Notes: generated by a model not told the origin, from the letters alone. Shown: positions 24,716 to 33,923, counted from the first letter of the stretch. The stretch is DNA of 64,000 nucleotides from Chryseobacterium sp. BLS98 (GCF_001045445.1 NZ_LFNF01000005.1:186001-250000); one strand, 5' to 3'. Program-made: numbers and translations.

Positions 24716-25891
24716 CTAATATTCCAGCATTCTCACAACTTTCTCAATTTCTTCAGAGGTATTGAAATAATGCGGCGACAGCCGAATGGCCCTGTCGAGA
24801 CCTTTCATGGTAAAATCTATCAGAGCATTACTTTTATTGCTTACCGAAAAGTATATGCTATTCTCTTTTAATATTCTGTATATGTTTTCAATATCACCAT
24901 TCTGGTCAACAAAAGTTACAATACTGCTTAAATTCTGACCCCGATCCAGAACTCTTAAGCCGTTGTTAAGCAATCCGTTTCTTAAGGTTTCTGCCAGTTT
25001 TTTATTGTAATTCTCAATATTCTGCAGCCCAACTCCATTGGCATAACGTAAAGCTTCTGTCAATCCTAAAAATGAACTGATGGAAGTTTCCCAAAGCTCA
25101 AACCTTTTTGCAGTTTTAAGCAGGGTATAATCATCAAAATCTGTCCATTGTGCCCCATTCATATCCAGAAATACCGGAGCCATATTTTTTGCCAAAACCC
25201 TGTCTGAAACATATAAAAATCCTGTTCCTCTGGGCCCGCGCAAGAACTTCCGGCCTGTAGCGGTAAGAAAATCACATCCTATCTTTTCAACGTCTACAAC
25301 AAGCTGACCTACAGACTGGCAGGCATCAACAAGGTACAATACATCATATTGACGGCAGATCTTCCCTACTCCTTCCACATCCTGGATCAGTCCTGAATTT
25401 GTCGGAATATGGGTGACTGCTACAAGTTTCGGATTATATTTTTTAATCAGGTTTTCAAGGTCTTCCAGGTCTAATTCATGATTGGAAAGGTTTTTAACCC
25501 TCTTCAGCTTCACTCCTCTTTTTTTCTGCAGTGAAAAAAAGGCCATCTGATTCGAGACATAATCATCATTGGTCGTAATAATAACATCTCCATCTCTGAA
25601 TTCAATACTGGATAAAGCCTTTGCGTAAGCGTCCGTCGAACTTACTGTAAAAGCAATATTATCCGGTTGAGTATTAATCATTTTGGCTGCTTCAACGTAA
25701 AACTGATTGAGCTGTTCCGATTTCCTGCCGGCAGATTCATAAGCACCATGCTGTTGTTCCAGAAGAATATGATCTGTCATCGTTTCAGCAACGATCTTTG
25801 GCATTAGCGATCCTCCTGCACTGTTCAAAAATATTTTATCCGTACAGCCGGATGTCTCCTGTCTGATGGTATTGAAGTCTATTTTATCCAT
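24716..25891 (-). CDS. Class V aminotransferase (cysteine desulfurase-like)
   Basis: 391 residues, fold-type I PLP enzyme. FLNSAGGSLMP at the start replaces the usual substrate loop. LVAVTHIPTNSGLIQDV, YLVDACQSVGQLVVDV (PLP Asp) and DFLTATGRKFLRGPRGTGFLYV with the Schiff-base Lys (TGRKF, about 223) are the class V signatures. Desulfurases need a catalytic Cys in a mobile loop, and it is not evident, so isopenicillin-epimerase-like lyase or aminotransferase activity is equally likely. No Fe-S genes are adjacent. Confidence 0.85.
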   Translation of the reverse strand: MDKIDFNTIRQETSGCTDKIFLNSAGGSLMPKIVAETMTDHILLEQQHGAYESAGRKSEQLNQFYVEAAKMINTQPDNIAFTVSSTDAYAKALSSIEFRDGDVIITTNDDYVSNQMAFFSLQKKRGVKLKRVKNLSNHELDLEDLENLIKKYNPKLVAVTHIPTNSGLIQDVEGVGKICRQYDVLYLVDACQSVGQLVVDVEKIGCDFLTATGRKFLRGPRGTGFLYVSDRVLAKNMAPVFLDMNGAQWTDFDDYTLLKTAKRFELWETSISSFLGLTEALRYANGVGLQNIENYNKKLAETLRNGLLNNGLRVLDRGQNLSSIVTFVDQNGDIENIYRILKENSIYFSVSNKSNALIDFTMKGLDRAIRLSPHYFNTSEEIEKVVRMLEY

Positions 25892-25913
25892 TTTGGAACT
25901 ATTTTAACGCATA

Positions 25914-25944
25914 AAAAATCCCGAAATTTCAAGTCCGGGATTTA
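25914..25944 (-). terminator. Terminator of the T6SS gene run
   Basis: AAAAAATCCCG and CGGGATTT arms around a 12-nt loop, 17 bp after the tssK stop on the minus strand. Confidence 0.75.
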
Positions 25945-25961
25945 TATCTTTATTTGTCTTA

Positions 25962-27101
25962 TTAATCTAAAACACTCCAGCCTCTCTTCGGATTTGTGTT
26001 TGAAGAAACTTCCTGTTCGTTAACAATAATGTTTTCTTTTCTCTGACCAATGTAGTCAAGTTCGCTTAATTTAGAGAAAATAATCTCTAAGCTTCGTAAC
26101 ATTTGCTGAATGTATAATAAGGGTTCTCCACAGTTGTGATGATCATAATTGGTTTCCGCTACAATAGAAAGCTGGTTGAGTAACGTATGAGGAGCAATTT
26201 CACTCCATTCCAAACTGTAATTCAGCATTTCTTCCAGTTCTGCAGGTACCAGAAGCTGGGTGGAGTTGTAAAGGTGCAAAGCAAGTTTGGCAAATGACTC
26301 GATTAAAAATACCGGCGGCTGCCATGGAATAATATTTCTGAACTGGAAATACATATCCCCGAATGTATTCACCATGGTAGTACACAAAAACTTAACGTTT
26401 TGTGCCAATGCTGTATTCTGATTTTTATGAGACGCTTTCTGTATGATCTTGAATGCATACTGCTGCAGATTTCCAATAGATTTTGCATAGCTGCTGTAGT
26501 AATCCAGTAAAGCGGGATGACTCTGGATAGACGTACAGGGAGGGATAAAGTTAGTGTCTACCTGCGCTATATTGGCTCTTAAATCCACTTTCCCGATAAT
26601 AAGATAGTTTCCTCCGGAATAGCTGCTGTTCAGCGAAGTAACAGGAAGGAGCTCAATATGGTGGTTCGGCTGCGCATTAGGATGACGAGGCGGAATTTCT
26701 TCAGGATCTATATCTCCAAAAGGCACCTTATCAAAAGGATTTACAGAGATCAGGATAAAGTATTCACCGTCTGCCTGCTCTTCGTTCATAGATCTTGCAA
26801 GAGATTTCACGCTTACTCTCCGGTCCGTAAGATCTATGCGGTAACCGGCCATGGTAATGGCGCTGCATCTTTTAATGACTAGCTGTACATCATTGGTAGC
26901 GGTATTATGAACATCAAAGATGGTTTTGTCCGTAAATTCGTTGGAAATAGGCAAAAGCCCGTAATTATATGTAGTGATCCCCAATGAGCTGGAATCTCTG
27001 ATCGTGTCAATTAAAAAATTATCCTGATCATTAAGGTGTCTCTGGGAAACTTTCATCCCGTCTACCCAATTGATCGCAAAATGCTTAATAGGCTGTATCA
27101 T
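25962..27101 (-). CDS. tssK: T6SS baseplate subunit TssK (subtype iii)
   Basis: 379 residues. The N-terminus (INWVDGMKVSQRHLNDQDNF) matches TssK, whose proteobacterial members start with W-x-EGMxLxPQHFQ. The middle carries ISVNPFDKVPFGD and PPRHPNAQPNHHIELLPV, and the C-terminal helical part follows. TssK links the T6SS baseplate to the membrane complex. It lies 27 bp downstream of tssN in a three-gene minus-strand run, which strongly supports the call. Confidence 0.8.
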   Translation of the reverse strand: MIQPIKHFAINWVDGMKVSQRHLNDQDNFLIDTIRDSSSLGITTYNYGLLPISNEFTDKTIFDVHNTATNDVQLVIKRCSAITMAGYRIDLTDRRVSVKSLARSMNEEQADGEYFILISVNPFDKVPFGDIDPEEIPPRHPNAQPNHHIELLPVTSLNSSYSGGNYLIIGKVDLRANIAQVDTNFIPPCTSIQSHPALLDYYSSYAKSIGNLQQYAFKIIQKASHKNQNTALAQNVKFLCTTMVNTFGDMYFQFRNIIPWQPPVFLIESFAKLALHLYNSTQLLVPAELEEMLNYSLEWSEIAPHTLLNQLSIVAETNYDHHNCGEPLLYIQQMLRSLEIIFSKLSELDYIGQRKENIIVNEQEVSSNTNPKRGWSVLD

Positions 27102-27128
27102 ATTTAATACTTTTTAAATTTTCTGTGA

Positions 27129-28031
27129 TTATGATTTTTTCAATACTCCTTCTTCCTCATGCTGAATAACCCTTTTGCAGATCACCACTTCATTTTCTGA
27201 AATGCTGTTCGAAGAGATATCCTGGTCGAAATCAATATATTTTCTAAAACTGAAAAATGATTTTTTGGTGTAAAAAATCCAGTAATAAGGTTCTTTTTCT
27301 GCATCCGAAAGGTGAATGATAGAGTTCGGGTTTTTATGGTTGTAATCGTCGACTACCCTGTAAAACCAGTCTCCGAAAGTAACCCCTGTCGGAAGTGTCT
27401 TTGCTTTGATCCTGAATCTGTTGGCATCTTCAAGGTTCTTGCTTAATTCTACGTTTAATACCATTAATCTGTCGAAATCTACCCCTTCAAAATCCGGAAG
27501 TTTCTGGTCCGGAGAATACCTCCATGTTTTGTAAATATCAAAAGGAATGCTGATAAACTGAATGTAACAGTAATAAAAAACCATCGGAACAAGAAAGATC
27601 ACCATGCTTGTAGCAGCCATTACCGCGTATCCTTGTCCTTTGCTGATCCAGTTAAAGATCAGGGTAAATAAATATCCTCCGAAAGCAATACACGTTAATG
27701 ACAAAATAGATTCAAATAAGATACTCATTCCTACAGAATCAATATGCTTTCTGAAATACCTGTGCATGAGATTCACATGAATTATACCAAAAATAAGATA
27801 AATCACCTGTGCAATAAGATACCAGTACGGATTAAAAAGATTTCCTGCAAAACCAAAGATTCCCGGTAAAGCCAGGCATAAACTGCAAAGAAGAACGTAT
27901 ATGATAATTACTTTAATTTTGATCGCAGGCTTGTTTCTTCTGATAATCCCCAGAATAAACATCATGATCACTGCGATTAAAGGCATTAAAATATACCTTA
28001 AAAAAATACCTTTTACTGAAGAAATTTCCAT
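27129..28031 (-). CDS. tssN: T6SS subtype-iii membrane protein TssN
   Basis: 300 residues. Residues 1-170 hold about five or six membrane spans (ILMPLIAVIMMFILGIIR, IIIYVLLCSLCLALPGIFGF, LIAQVIYLIFGIIHVNL and others). The C-terminal soluble part contains GDWFYRVVDDYNHKNP and YYWIFYTKKSFFSFRKYID. This topology and sequence fit TssN, specific to Bacteroidota T6SS, which together with TssO-R replaces the usual TssJLM membrane complex. TAAATTTG on the minus strand (28043-28050) may be an internal promoter. Confidence 0.8.
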   Translation of the reverse strand: MEISSVKGIFLRYILMPLIAVIMMFILGIIRRNKPAIKIKVIIIYVLLCSLCLALPGIFGFAGNLFNPYWYLIAQVIYLIFGIIHVNLMHRYFRKHIDSVGMSILFESILSLTCIAFGGYLFTLIFNWISKGQGYAVMAATSMVIFLVPMVFYYCYIQFISIPFDIYKTWRYSPDQKLPDFEGVDFDRLMVLNVELSKNLEDANRFRIKAKTLPTGVTFGDWFYRVVDDYNHKNPNSIIHLSDAEKEPYYWIFYTKKSFFSFRKYIDFDQDISSNSISENEVVICKRVIQHEEEGVLKKS

Positions 28032-28085
28032 TAGTTTTTTTTCAAATTTATACTTTGTTGGTAGCTGTAAATATAATAAATTATT

Positions 28086-29027
28086 TTAGAGGAATGTAGA
28101 GTATCCAAGCCGGCTAGCATTTCTTTCATCATCTTCCAGGCTGAAGGAATATTCTTCTTTCTCTGTAATAAAATTTTCTTCCACGTCTACCGTTACCGGA
28201 AGAAAATAGTCATATAAGGCCTGCAGAATATTTCTGAAAGGACTCCCGGAAATATACTTTTTCATTTCCGTATAAGGAATCGGGCCAATGTTCACTACCC
28301 AGTTTCTTTGTCCGTCCATATGCTTTCCGCTGGGAATATAGGTAACGCCTAATTTTGAATTTCCCAACAGCATTGAATCGTCATTCCTTTCTATCCTGTC
28401 AATAATATTCGGTGCAAAAGTAACTTCTACAGGCACCTGAAGAAAAGCTGTCATGCATCTTTCAAACCATCTTTTATCTCCTCTGATCTGATGAAAAAAA
28501 GGCAAAATATAGATGAAAATATAAGCATTCTGCTTGTCAAGCATTTTGATAAGCGGCCAAAGCTCGCTTACCGTTTCCAGAAGAGTGTCCGTCCCGCTGG
28601 AAATATCGAATTCAGACTCTTTAAGCAGGGAGCTGATTTCGGTAAAAAATACTTCCAGCTCAAAAGGCCGGAAAAATTTCCGGGCATCCTCTTCTACTTT
28701 TTTCTGCTTACGGATTTCCCGAACCACAGAATCTACATTCTTTCTTGAAGCTCCCAGCGACGGCGGATGAAACAGCCCTTCGGGAAGATAATCGTAAATC
28801 CCTTCTCTGTAGGTTTCTATAGTGAATACTTCTTCATCAAATCCCAAATAACTGCTCGAAATACTTTTGATATCCTTAAGATAAGCACGGTCATTAATCC
28901 CGATCCGCTCTATAAATATATTGCTTACCGCACGATGGTATTTCAAAAGATTTACCGCTACGGCTTCAGCTTTGAAGTCGGTCTGCAGTTTATTGTAATA
29001 CATGTCTACAATATTATTCTCATACAT
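28086..29027 (-). CDS. tssG: T6SS baseplate subunit TssG-like
   Basis: 313 residues, soluble. The C-terminal part (MLLGNSKLGVTYIP, RNWVVNIGPIPYTEMKKYI, FRNILQALYDYFLPV) follows the conserved TssG pattern of an LG turn followed by a GP(L/I) strand and a final helix. It is first in the run tssG-tssN-tssK, 54 bp upstream of tssN. The assignment rests on this pattern and the neighbours rather than on overall identity. Confidence 0.65.
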   Translation of the reverse strand: MYENNIVDMYYNKLQTDFKAEAVAVNLLKYHRAVSNIFIERIGINDRAYLKDIKSISSSYLGFDEEVFTIETYREGIYDYLPEGLFHPPSLGASRKNVDSVVREIRKQKKVEEDARKFFRPFELEVFFTEISSLLKESEFDISSGTDTLLETVSELWPLIKMLDKQNAYIFIYILPFFHQIRGDKRWFERCMTAFLQVPVEVTFAPNIIDRIERNDDSMLLGNSKLGVTYIPSGKHMDGQRNWVVNIGPIPYTEMKKYISGSPFRNILQALYDYFLPVTVDVEENFITEKEEYSFSLEDDERNASRLGYSTFL

Positions 29028-29402
29028 AGTGTTTGCTGTGATTATGACTTGTAAAGATAATATATCTCGTAAGTTTGAAAAAATAATTTGGCTATAATTT
29101 TATTCTAAAAATACTAATTTATTGACAGTAAAAGGAATATTCTGTGACAAATTCCGTAAAAATACGGTGAACAGCTCCATTCCTCAGGTTTTATTGTTTT
29201 AGCTCAAATGAAATTTATCATCTGATATGGAGAGTATTACAATATTTTTTCACCTATTTTAAGTGCTATGCGAAAATTTTACCCAAGCACTTTTTTATTT
29301 AGATTAAGTTTTATTAACATATATCGCAGAAGAATTTCATCATAATTGGCACAGGTTCGAAAACCGGTCCGTATCTTTGCAGCTTGTAAAATGTTATTTA
29401 TA
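29028..29402. other. Intergenic region with promoter of the nuclease gene
   Basis: About 375 bp between divergent tssG and the S1/P1 nuclease gene. TATCTTTG at 29372-29379 is a -7 box for the nuclease, with TTG at 29346-29348 about 23 bp upstream. On the other strand TATCTTTA (29052-29059) is a near match that may serve tssG. No other structure is seen. Confidence 0.5.
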
Positions 29403-30194
29403 ATGAAAAGTATTTATTCTAAAATTCTGATTTTAGCATTCATTTCATCTTCACTTTATTCTTATGCATGGGGATTGACGGGACACCGTATTATTGCAGA
29501 GATTGCAGAAAATCACCTGTCCGGTAAGGCAAGAAGGGAAATAAGAAAAATAATGGGGAAAGAACGTCTTGCCTATTGGGCCAACTGGCCGGATTTCATC
29601 AAATCTGACACTACCGGTGTCTGGAAAGAAGCTTCATCATGGCATTATGTAAACGTAGACCCTCAGGCAAACTATAAAGCATTTGACCAAAAGCTGAAAA
29701 TGCAGGCGGGGCCTAGTCTTTACACACAGATTAACACTTTGTCCAGCCAGATCAAAGACGAAAAAACTTCTGAAAAAGACAGAAAAATTGCACTGATCTT
29801 CCTTATTCATATCATGGGAGACCTGGCGCAGCCTCTACATGTAGGCCGTGCAGAAGATCTTGGCGGAAACAAAATCAATGTAACCTATTTTGGAGATAAA
29901 ACCAACCTTCACTCCGTATGGGACGGGAAACTGGTAGATTCACAAAAATACAGCTATACCGAATATGCAGGTCTTTTAGACATCAAATCCAAAGATGAAG
30001 TAAAGCAGATTCAAATGGGAACTGTAGAAGACTGGCTATACGATTCTCACAAAATTGCCAATAAAATCTATGCTCAGACGCCAAACGATTCAAAATTATC
30101 GTACGAGTATCAGTATAAATTCAATGATACACTGGAACGACAGCTTCTTTACGGAGGTCTAAGGCTGGCAAAACTGTTGAATGATTTGTTTTAA
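29403..30194 (+). CDS. S1/P1 family nuclease, secreted
   Basis: 263 residues from ATG at 29403 (MKSIYSKILILAFI); ATG 29391 is an alternative. The signal peptide ends at SYA, leaving Trp as the mature N-terminus (WGLTGHRIIAEIAENHL). In S1/P1 enzymes that N-terminal Trp and the following His are zinc ligands. Further zinc ligands appear in SSWHYVNVD, LIHIMGDLAQPLHVGR and LHSVWDGKLVD. It hydrolyses single-stranded nucleic acid outside the cytoplasm, possibly for phosphate scavenging. A link to the adjacent divergent T6SS genes as an effector is not supported. Confidence 0.92.
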   Translation: MKSIYSKILILAFISSSLYSYAWGLTGHRIIAEIAENHLSGKARREIRKIMGKERLAYWANWPDFIKSDTTGVWKEASSWHYVNVDPQANYKAFDQKLKMQAGPSLYTQINTLSSQIKDEKTSEKDRKIALIFLIHIMGDLAQPLHVGRAEDLGGNKINVTYFGDKTNLHSVWDGKLVDSQKYSYTEYAGLLDIKSKDEVKQIQMGTVEDWLYDSHKIANKIYAQTPNDSKLSYEYQYKFNDTLERQLLYGGLRLAKLLNDLF

Positions 30195-30240
30195 GGGTTG
30201 ATGATTGCTGGTTATCAGTTGATGGCTTGTCGAAAATAAT

Positions 30241-30267
30241 AAAGCGGGACTTCGGTTTCGCTTTTTT
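30241..30267 (+). terminator. Terminator after the S1/P1 nuclease gene
   Basis: AAAGCG (30241-30246) pairs with CGCTTT (30259-30264), followed by a T run. The tandem heptamer array begins immediately after. Confidence 0.7.
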
Positions 30268-30344
30268 GTTTAATGTTTAATGTTTAATGTTTAATGTTTA
30301 ATGTTTAATGTTTAATGTTTAATGTTTAATGTTTAATGTTTAAA
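30268..30344 (+). repeat. Tandem heptanucleotide repeat, ten units
   Basis: Ten exact copies of GTTTAAT occupy 30268-30337, followed by a degenerate GTTTAAA. The array lies between the nuclease terminator and the rpoD promoter region. The unit length of seven is not a codon multiple, and the array is non-coding. Confidence 0.95.
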
Positions 30345-30490
30345 ATTACTCTGTAAGTTTTAAAACTTTTTTTTGATCTTGATTTTTTTTGACCTCTCCC
30401 CTAAATTTAAAAAATAATTAAAACTGGTGTAACCTTTTTACCACTTCATACGTATAATATATAGTAACTCTTTTTTGAGGATAAAAATAG

Positions 30491-31357
30491 ATGAGACAAT
30501 TAAAAATCACTAAGCAGGTAACCAACAGGGAAACTGCTTCATTAGACAAGTATTTGCAGGAAATTGGTAAAGTGGAACTGATCACTGCGGACGAAGAAGT
30601 AGAATTGGCACAAAGAATACGTGCGGGCGACAGAGCAGCACTGGAGAAATTAATCAAAGCCAACCTTCGTTTCGTAGTTTCTGTATCCAAGCAATACCAA
30701 AATCAAGGTCTTTCTTTACCCGATTTGATTAATGAAGGTAACTTAGGACTGATGAAAGCGGCAAAAAGGTACGATGAAACTAGAGGTTTCAAATTTATCT
30801 CTTACGCGGTATGGTGGATCCGTCAGTCAATTTTACAGGCTTTAGCTGAACAGTCCAGAATTGTAAGGCTTCCTTTGAACAAGATTGGATCTATCAACAA
30901 AATCAATAAAGCATACGCTCACCTTGAACAGGAAAACGAAAGACCACCTTCCCCGGAAGAATTGGCTGAAGTTCTTGACATGAGCGAGGAAGATATCAAA
31001 GAATCTATGAAAAACTCCGGAAGACACTTGTCTATGGATGCACCTTTAGTAGAAGGTGAAGATTCTAATCTTTATGATGTATTGCGTTCAGGAGAATCTC
31101 CAAGTCCGGATAAAGATCTGATGCTTGAATCTCTTCAGATTGAGATCGAAAGAGCATTGAATACTTTGACTCCAAGAGAGGCCGATTTGGTAAGATTATA
31201 CTTCGGACTGAACGGAAAACACCCGATGACTTTAGAAGAAATCGGTGAAACTTTCGATCTTACCAGAGAGAGAGTTCGTCAGATCAAAGAAAAAGCGATC
31301 AAGAGATTGAAGCACAATACCAGAAGTAAGATTCTGAAATCTTATTTAGGTAAATAA
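30491..31357 (+). CDS. rpoD: Primary sigma factor RpoD/SigA
   Basis: 288 residues, short because Bacteroidota RpoD lacks region 1.1 and the non-conserved spacer. Region 1.2 is [18 protein letters not shown]. Region 2 contains [18 protein letters not shown] and [16 protein letters not shown]. Region 3 is [18 protein letters not shown], and region 4 ends in [19 protein letters not shown] (about 240-258). It directs core RNA polymerase to TAnnTTTG/TTG promoters, of which several are seen here. Constitutive expression is expected, and a strong terminator follows. Confidence 0.97.
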   Translation: MRQLKITKQVTNRETASLDKYLQEIGKVELITADEEVELAQRIRAGDRAALEKLIKANLRFVVSVSKQYQNQGLSLPDLINEGNLGLMKAAKRYDETRGFKFISYAVWWIRQSILQALAEQSRIVRLPLNKIGSINKINKAYAHLEQENERPPSPEELAEVLDMSEEDIKESMKNSGRHLSMDAPLVEGEDSNLYDVLRSGESPSPDKDLMLESLQIEIERALNTLTPREADLVRLYFGLNGKHPMTLEEIGETFDLTRERVRQIKEKAIKRLKHNTRSKILKSYLGK

Positions 31358-31379
31358 AAATTTATCGCAATAACGTATG

Positions 31380-31409
31380 CGGAGCCTGGTTTCAGGCTCC
31401 GTTTTTTTT
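31380..31409 (+). terminator. rpoD terminator
   Basis: CGGAGCCTG...CAGGCTCCG (31380-31401) followed by eight T residues. The T run merges with the -7 box of the next gene. Confidence 0.88.
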
Positions 31410-31416
31410 ATATTTG
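31409..31416 (+). promoter_or_regulatory. -7 box four bases before an ATG
   Basis: TATATTTG overlaps the end of the rpoD terminator T run and ends only 4 nt before the ATG at 31421, which would give a leaderless transcript. Confidence 0.4.
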
Positions 31417-31420
31417 AATA

Positions 31421-32053
31421 ATGGAAGAAAATAAATTTATACAAATAATAGAAAGTAATTCAGTTGCTTTAGCTTCTGATTTAGTAGAAATCTCATTAGA
31501 TTCTTTTATATCCAACGAAACACTAAAAGATATTCCGGTTATTGGAACCATTACAAAATTGTTAAGTATTGGATATTCTATTAACGATAAAATTTTTATA
31601 CGAAAATTAATACGTTTTTTAAGTGAATTGAATGGATTAGAACAAAATTTTATTTTAAAAGAAATAAAGTATCTTGATGATTCTAGTGAATACAATCATA
31701 AAGTTGGAGAAAAGCTATTAGAATTAATTACTAGAATAGATTCTGAAGGCAAACCTGAAATTCTCGGAAAATTGTTTAGAAATTTTATTATGAAAAATAT
31801 AAGTCAATATGATTTTCTAAAGTTATCGGATATAGTTGAAAAAGTATTTTATTATGATTTAATTTTACTTAAAGAGTGCAAAAATGATAAATTTTATATC
31901 AATTTAGATGAAGAACTTTATAACTTCGGATTAATTGAAGGAAAAGGAATGGGAACGTTTAATTCTAATGATGAGGAAAGAGCAGAATTTGAAAAGACAA
32001 CTTATCTCATTACTGAGAGAGGTAAGAAGATTTTAGAATATGGACTGAAATAA
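31421..32053 (+). CDS. Unknown cytoplasmic protein
   Basis: 210 residues, AT-rich. There is a conserved-looking N-terminal segment ETLKDIPVIGTITKLLSIGYSI followed by INDKIFIRKLIRFLSELNGL, a pattern seen in small unknown proteins scattered in variable regions of bacterial genomes. The C-terminal end (TYLITERGKKILEYGLK) looks like a winged-helix segment. No catalytic motif. Its AT-rich composition and strand-coupled insertion between rpoD and a lipoprotein suggest an accessory gene; a defence role is speculative. Confidence 0.65.
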   Translation: MEENKFIQIIESNSVALASDLVEISLDSFISNETLKDIPVIGTITKLLSIGYSINDKIFIRKLIRFLSELNGLEQNFILKEIKYLDDSSEYNHKVGEKLLELITRIDSEGKPEILGKLFRNFIMKNISQYDFLKLSDIVEKVFYYDLILLKECKNDKFYINLDEELYNFGLIEGKGMGTFNSNDEERAEFEKTTYLITERGKKILEYGLK

Positions 32054-32063
32054 ATATCATAAT

Positions 32064-32660
32064 ATGAAAAAGATACTTTTTACTGCAATTTTAGCTTTAT
32101 CTATAATTTCCTGCAAAGAAAACGAATCCGGAAATGCCGGCGCAGTAGAAAATGCTGTTGATGATACAAATTCCTCCATCAAAGGTTCTTTTGAGAGTGG
32201 TCGTAGTGAGAATATGATTGATAAAATTTATTCCGAACTTGCCAAAAAAGATAAAAACCTTAAAGAGCTGGATGAAAAACTTGTCAAGCTTAACGAAGAA
32301 AGCAGAAAGGTCCTTGCAGCCTATGATGAAATACTCAATAAATCCGAGTCCTTCTATCAGGACGCTCATTTTCAAGCTACAAGTGTTAAAGATTCCCTTT
32401 TAAAACAGCATCTGGAAAAAGAAATCACAATAAGCTCCGATAGCTACAATCAGAAAATCAGCAAAGTAAAAGAACTGATCGACAAAGTGAATACAAATAA
32501 TGATCACATCGCTAACCTGTACACGGCATTCAAAATCAGAAAAACACTTCCCGAAATTGAAAAATACCAGAATGCTCATCCTCTGAAAACAGACAATCTG
32601 GAAAGCTTTATCAAGAAACAGAATGTGTTATTGGATGAATTGAAAAAGCTTAGTGAATAA
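32064..32660 (+). CDS. Coiled-coil lipoprotein of unknown function
   Basis: 198 residues with lipobox IISC (Cys17). After a linker rich in Gly/Asn/Ser, the mature protein is almost entirely heptad-like helix (KNLKELDEKLVKLNEESRKV, KISKVKELIDKVNTNNDHI), so a long coiled coil is likely. It follows the unknown cytoplasmic gene by 10 bp, suggesting co-transcription. Function unknown. Confidence 0.8.
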   Translation: MKKILFTAILALSIISCKENESGNAGAVENAVDDTNSSIKGSFESGRSENMIDKIYSELAKKDKNLKELDEKLVKLNEESRKVLAAYDEILNKSESFYQDAHFQATSVKDSLLKQHLEKEITISSDSYNQKISKVKELIDKVNTNNDHIANLYTAFKIRKTLPEIEKYQNAHPLKTDNLESFIKKQNVLLDELKKLSE

Positions 32661-32666
32661 ATTCAA

Positions 32667-33791
32667 TTAGAACAAATTCAATACGTATCCCAAAGATGAT
32701 CCCAATACAACAATCCAGACACTATTGATTTTTTTAGAGCGGATACTTAATAACAGACATATAACTGCTATAAGAACTGCCCGCCAGTCGCTAATGCTTT
32801 CTTTTGCCATTACATAGCAAACGGAAACAATTATTGCTACAGATGCTATATTCACAGCATCGAGGAATCTGGAAAAAATACTTGAATTCCGTATTATTTT
32901 TACCAGGGGATTTAATAATGCTACAAATATAAATGACGGCAAAAAAATACCTACCGTAGAAACAGCCGCTCCCGTCCAGCCGTTGATCTGATACCCGATA
33001 AATGCAACCGAAGAAAATACAGGGCCCGGTGTAAACTGTCCCACAGCAATTGCATCTATGAACTGCTGTCTCGTCAACAGTCCTTTTTCTACCAGTTCGG
33101 CATCCAGAAAGGCAAATAATACATACCCGCTTCCATATAAAATAGCTCCTATTTTAAGAAATGTCAGTAACAAACTTACATTAGTAGCTGAAAGTATATT
33201 GAAATCTGAGATCTGTAATATGCCAAGAGGTAAAAAAGAATTGATTGTTTTCCTGTTTGAAAACAATGATAATCCCATAGCTAATAGCCCCGCACCAAAT
33301 AACAGCAATATTTCATTGATACCTATTAAAGCCAACACCAGTACCGTGGCACCTATAACTCCAAGCTGTATATTTTTTAATGATTTTTTTGCCAGTGGTA
33401 AAATGGCTATCAGAATAATTGAAATAATAGCAGGTTTAATCCCATAAATAAAGGGTTGAAATTCTGGCAGCTGTCCATATTCTTTATAAAGCCATGCAAA
33501 AAATAACGTAATAATTACTGCCGGAAATATAAAGCATAATCCTGCCACGATCAAACCTCTCCAGCCAGCTCTGTCCTGCCCTATATGCATGGCCATTTCG
33601 GTACTGTTGGGCCCCGGGATAAGATTTGTAGCTCCCATCAGGTCCAGGAAATGCTCTTCAGTCATCCACTTTCGTTTAGCAACCACTTCCTGCTGCATCA
33701 TAGCTATATGTGCAGACGGACCACCAAATGCAGTAACTCCCAAAGTAATAAAAACACGTGCGAGTGTCTTCAGTTCATTATTTCTGTTCAC
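32667..33791 (-). CDS. chrA: Chromate transporter, CHR family
   Basis: 374 residues with two homologous halves. The first half has FGGPSAHIAMMQQE and NLIPGPNSTEMAMHIG; the second has GSGYVLFAFLDAELVEKGLLT and GQFTPGPVFSSVAFIGY. Around ten to twelve membrane spans fit ChrA. GTG is the start because a stop lies two codons upstream and no ATG is in frame near the signal-less N-terminus. The protein exports chromate by ion exchange; a sulfate link is also known in the family. The start at 33791 is upstream-free of other genes on this strand for about 160 bp. Confidence 0.92.
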   Translation of the reverse strand: MNRNNELKTLARVFITLGVTAFGGPSAHIAMMQQEVVAKRKWMTEEHFLDLMGATNLIPGPNSTEMAMHIGQDRAGWRGLIVAGLCFIFPAVIITLFFAWLYKEYGQLPEFQPFIYGIKPAIISIILIAILPLAKKSLKNIQLGVIGATVLVLALIGINEILLLFGAGLLAMGLSLFSNRKTINSFLPLGILQISDFNILSATNVSLLLTFLKIGAILYGSGYVLFAFLDAELVEKGLLTRQQFIDAIAVGQFTPGPVFSSVAFIGYQINGWTGAAVSTVGIFLPSFIFVALLNPLVKIIRNSSIFSRFLDAVNIASVAIIVSVCYVMAKESISDWRAVLIAVICLLLSIRSKKINSVWIVVLGSSLGYVLNLF

Positions 33792-33923
33792 AGCCTATAA
33801 AGATTCTTATCTATTGAAAAATCACACTCCTAAAAAGCAGCAAAAGAACGAAGCGATTTTGTCTGAACCATCCTGCCAATCATAATTTATACAAAAATAT
33901 ATTATATTTAAATACGGAAATAA

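Noticed and set aside
25962-30194. S1/P1 nuclease as a T6SS effector
   Set aside because: It is divergent from the T6SS genes, has its own promoter and a classical Sec signal peptide, and no immunity-like gene follows it.
30268-30344. GTTTAAT array as a possible CRISPR
   Set aside because: The unit is 7 bp with no spacers between units and no cas genes nearby; it is a simple tandem repeat.
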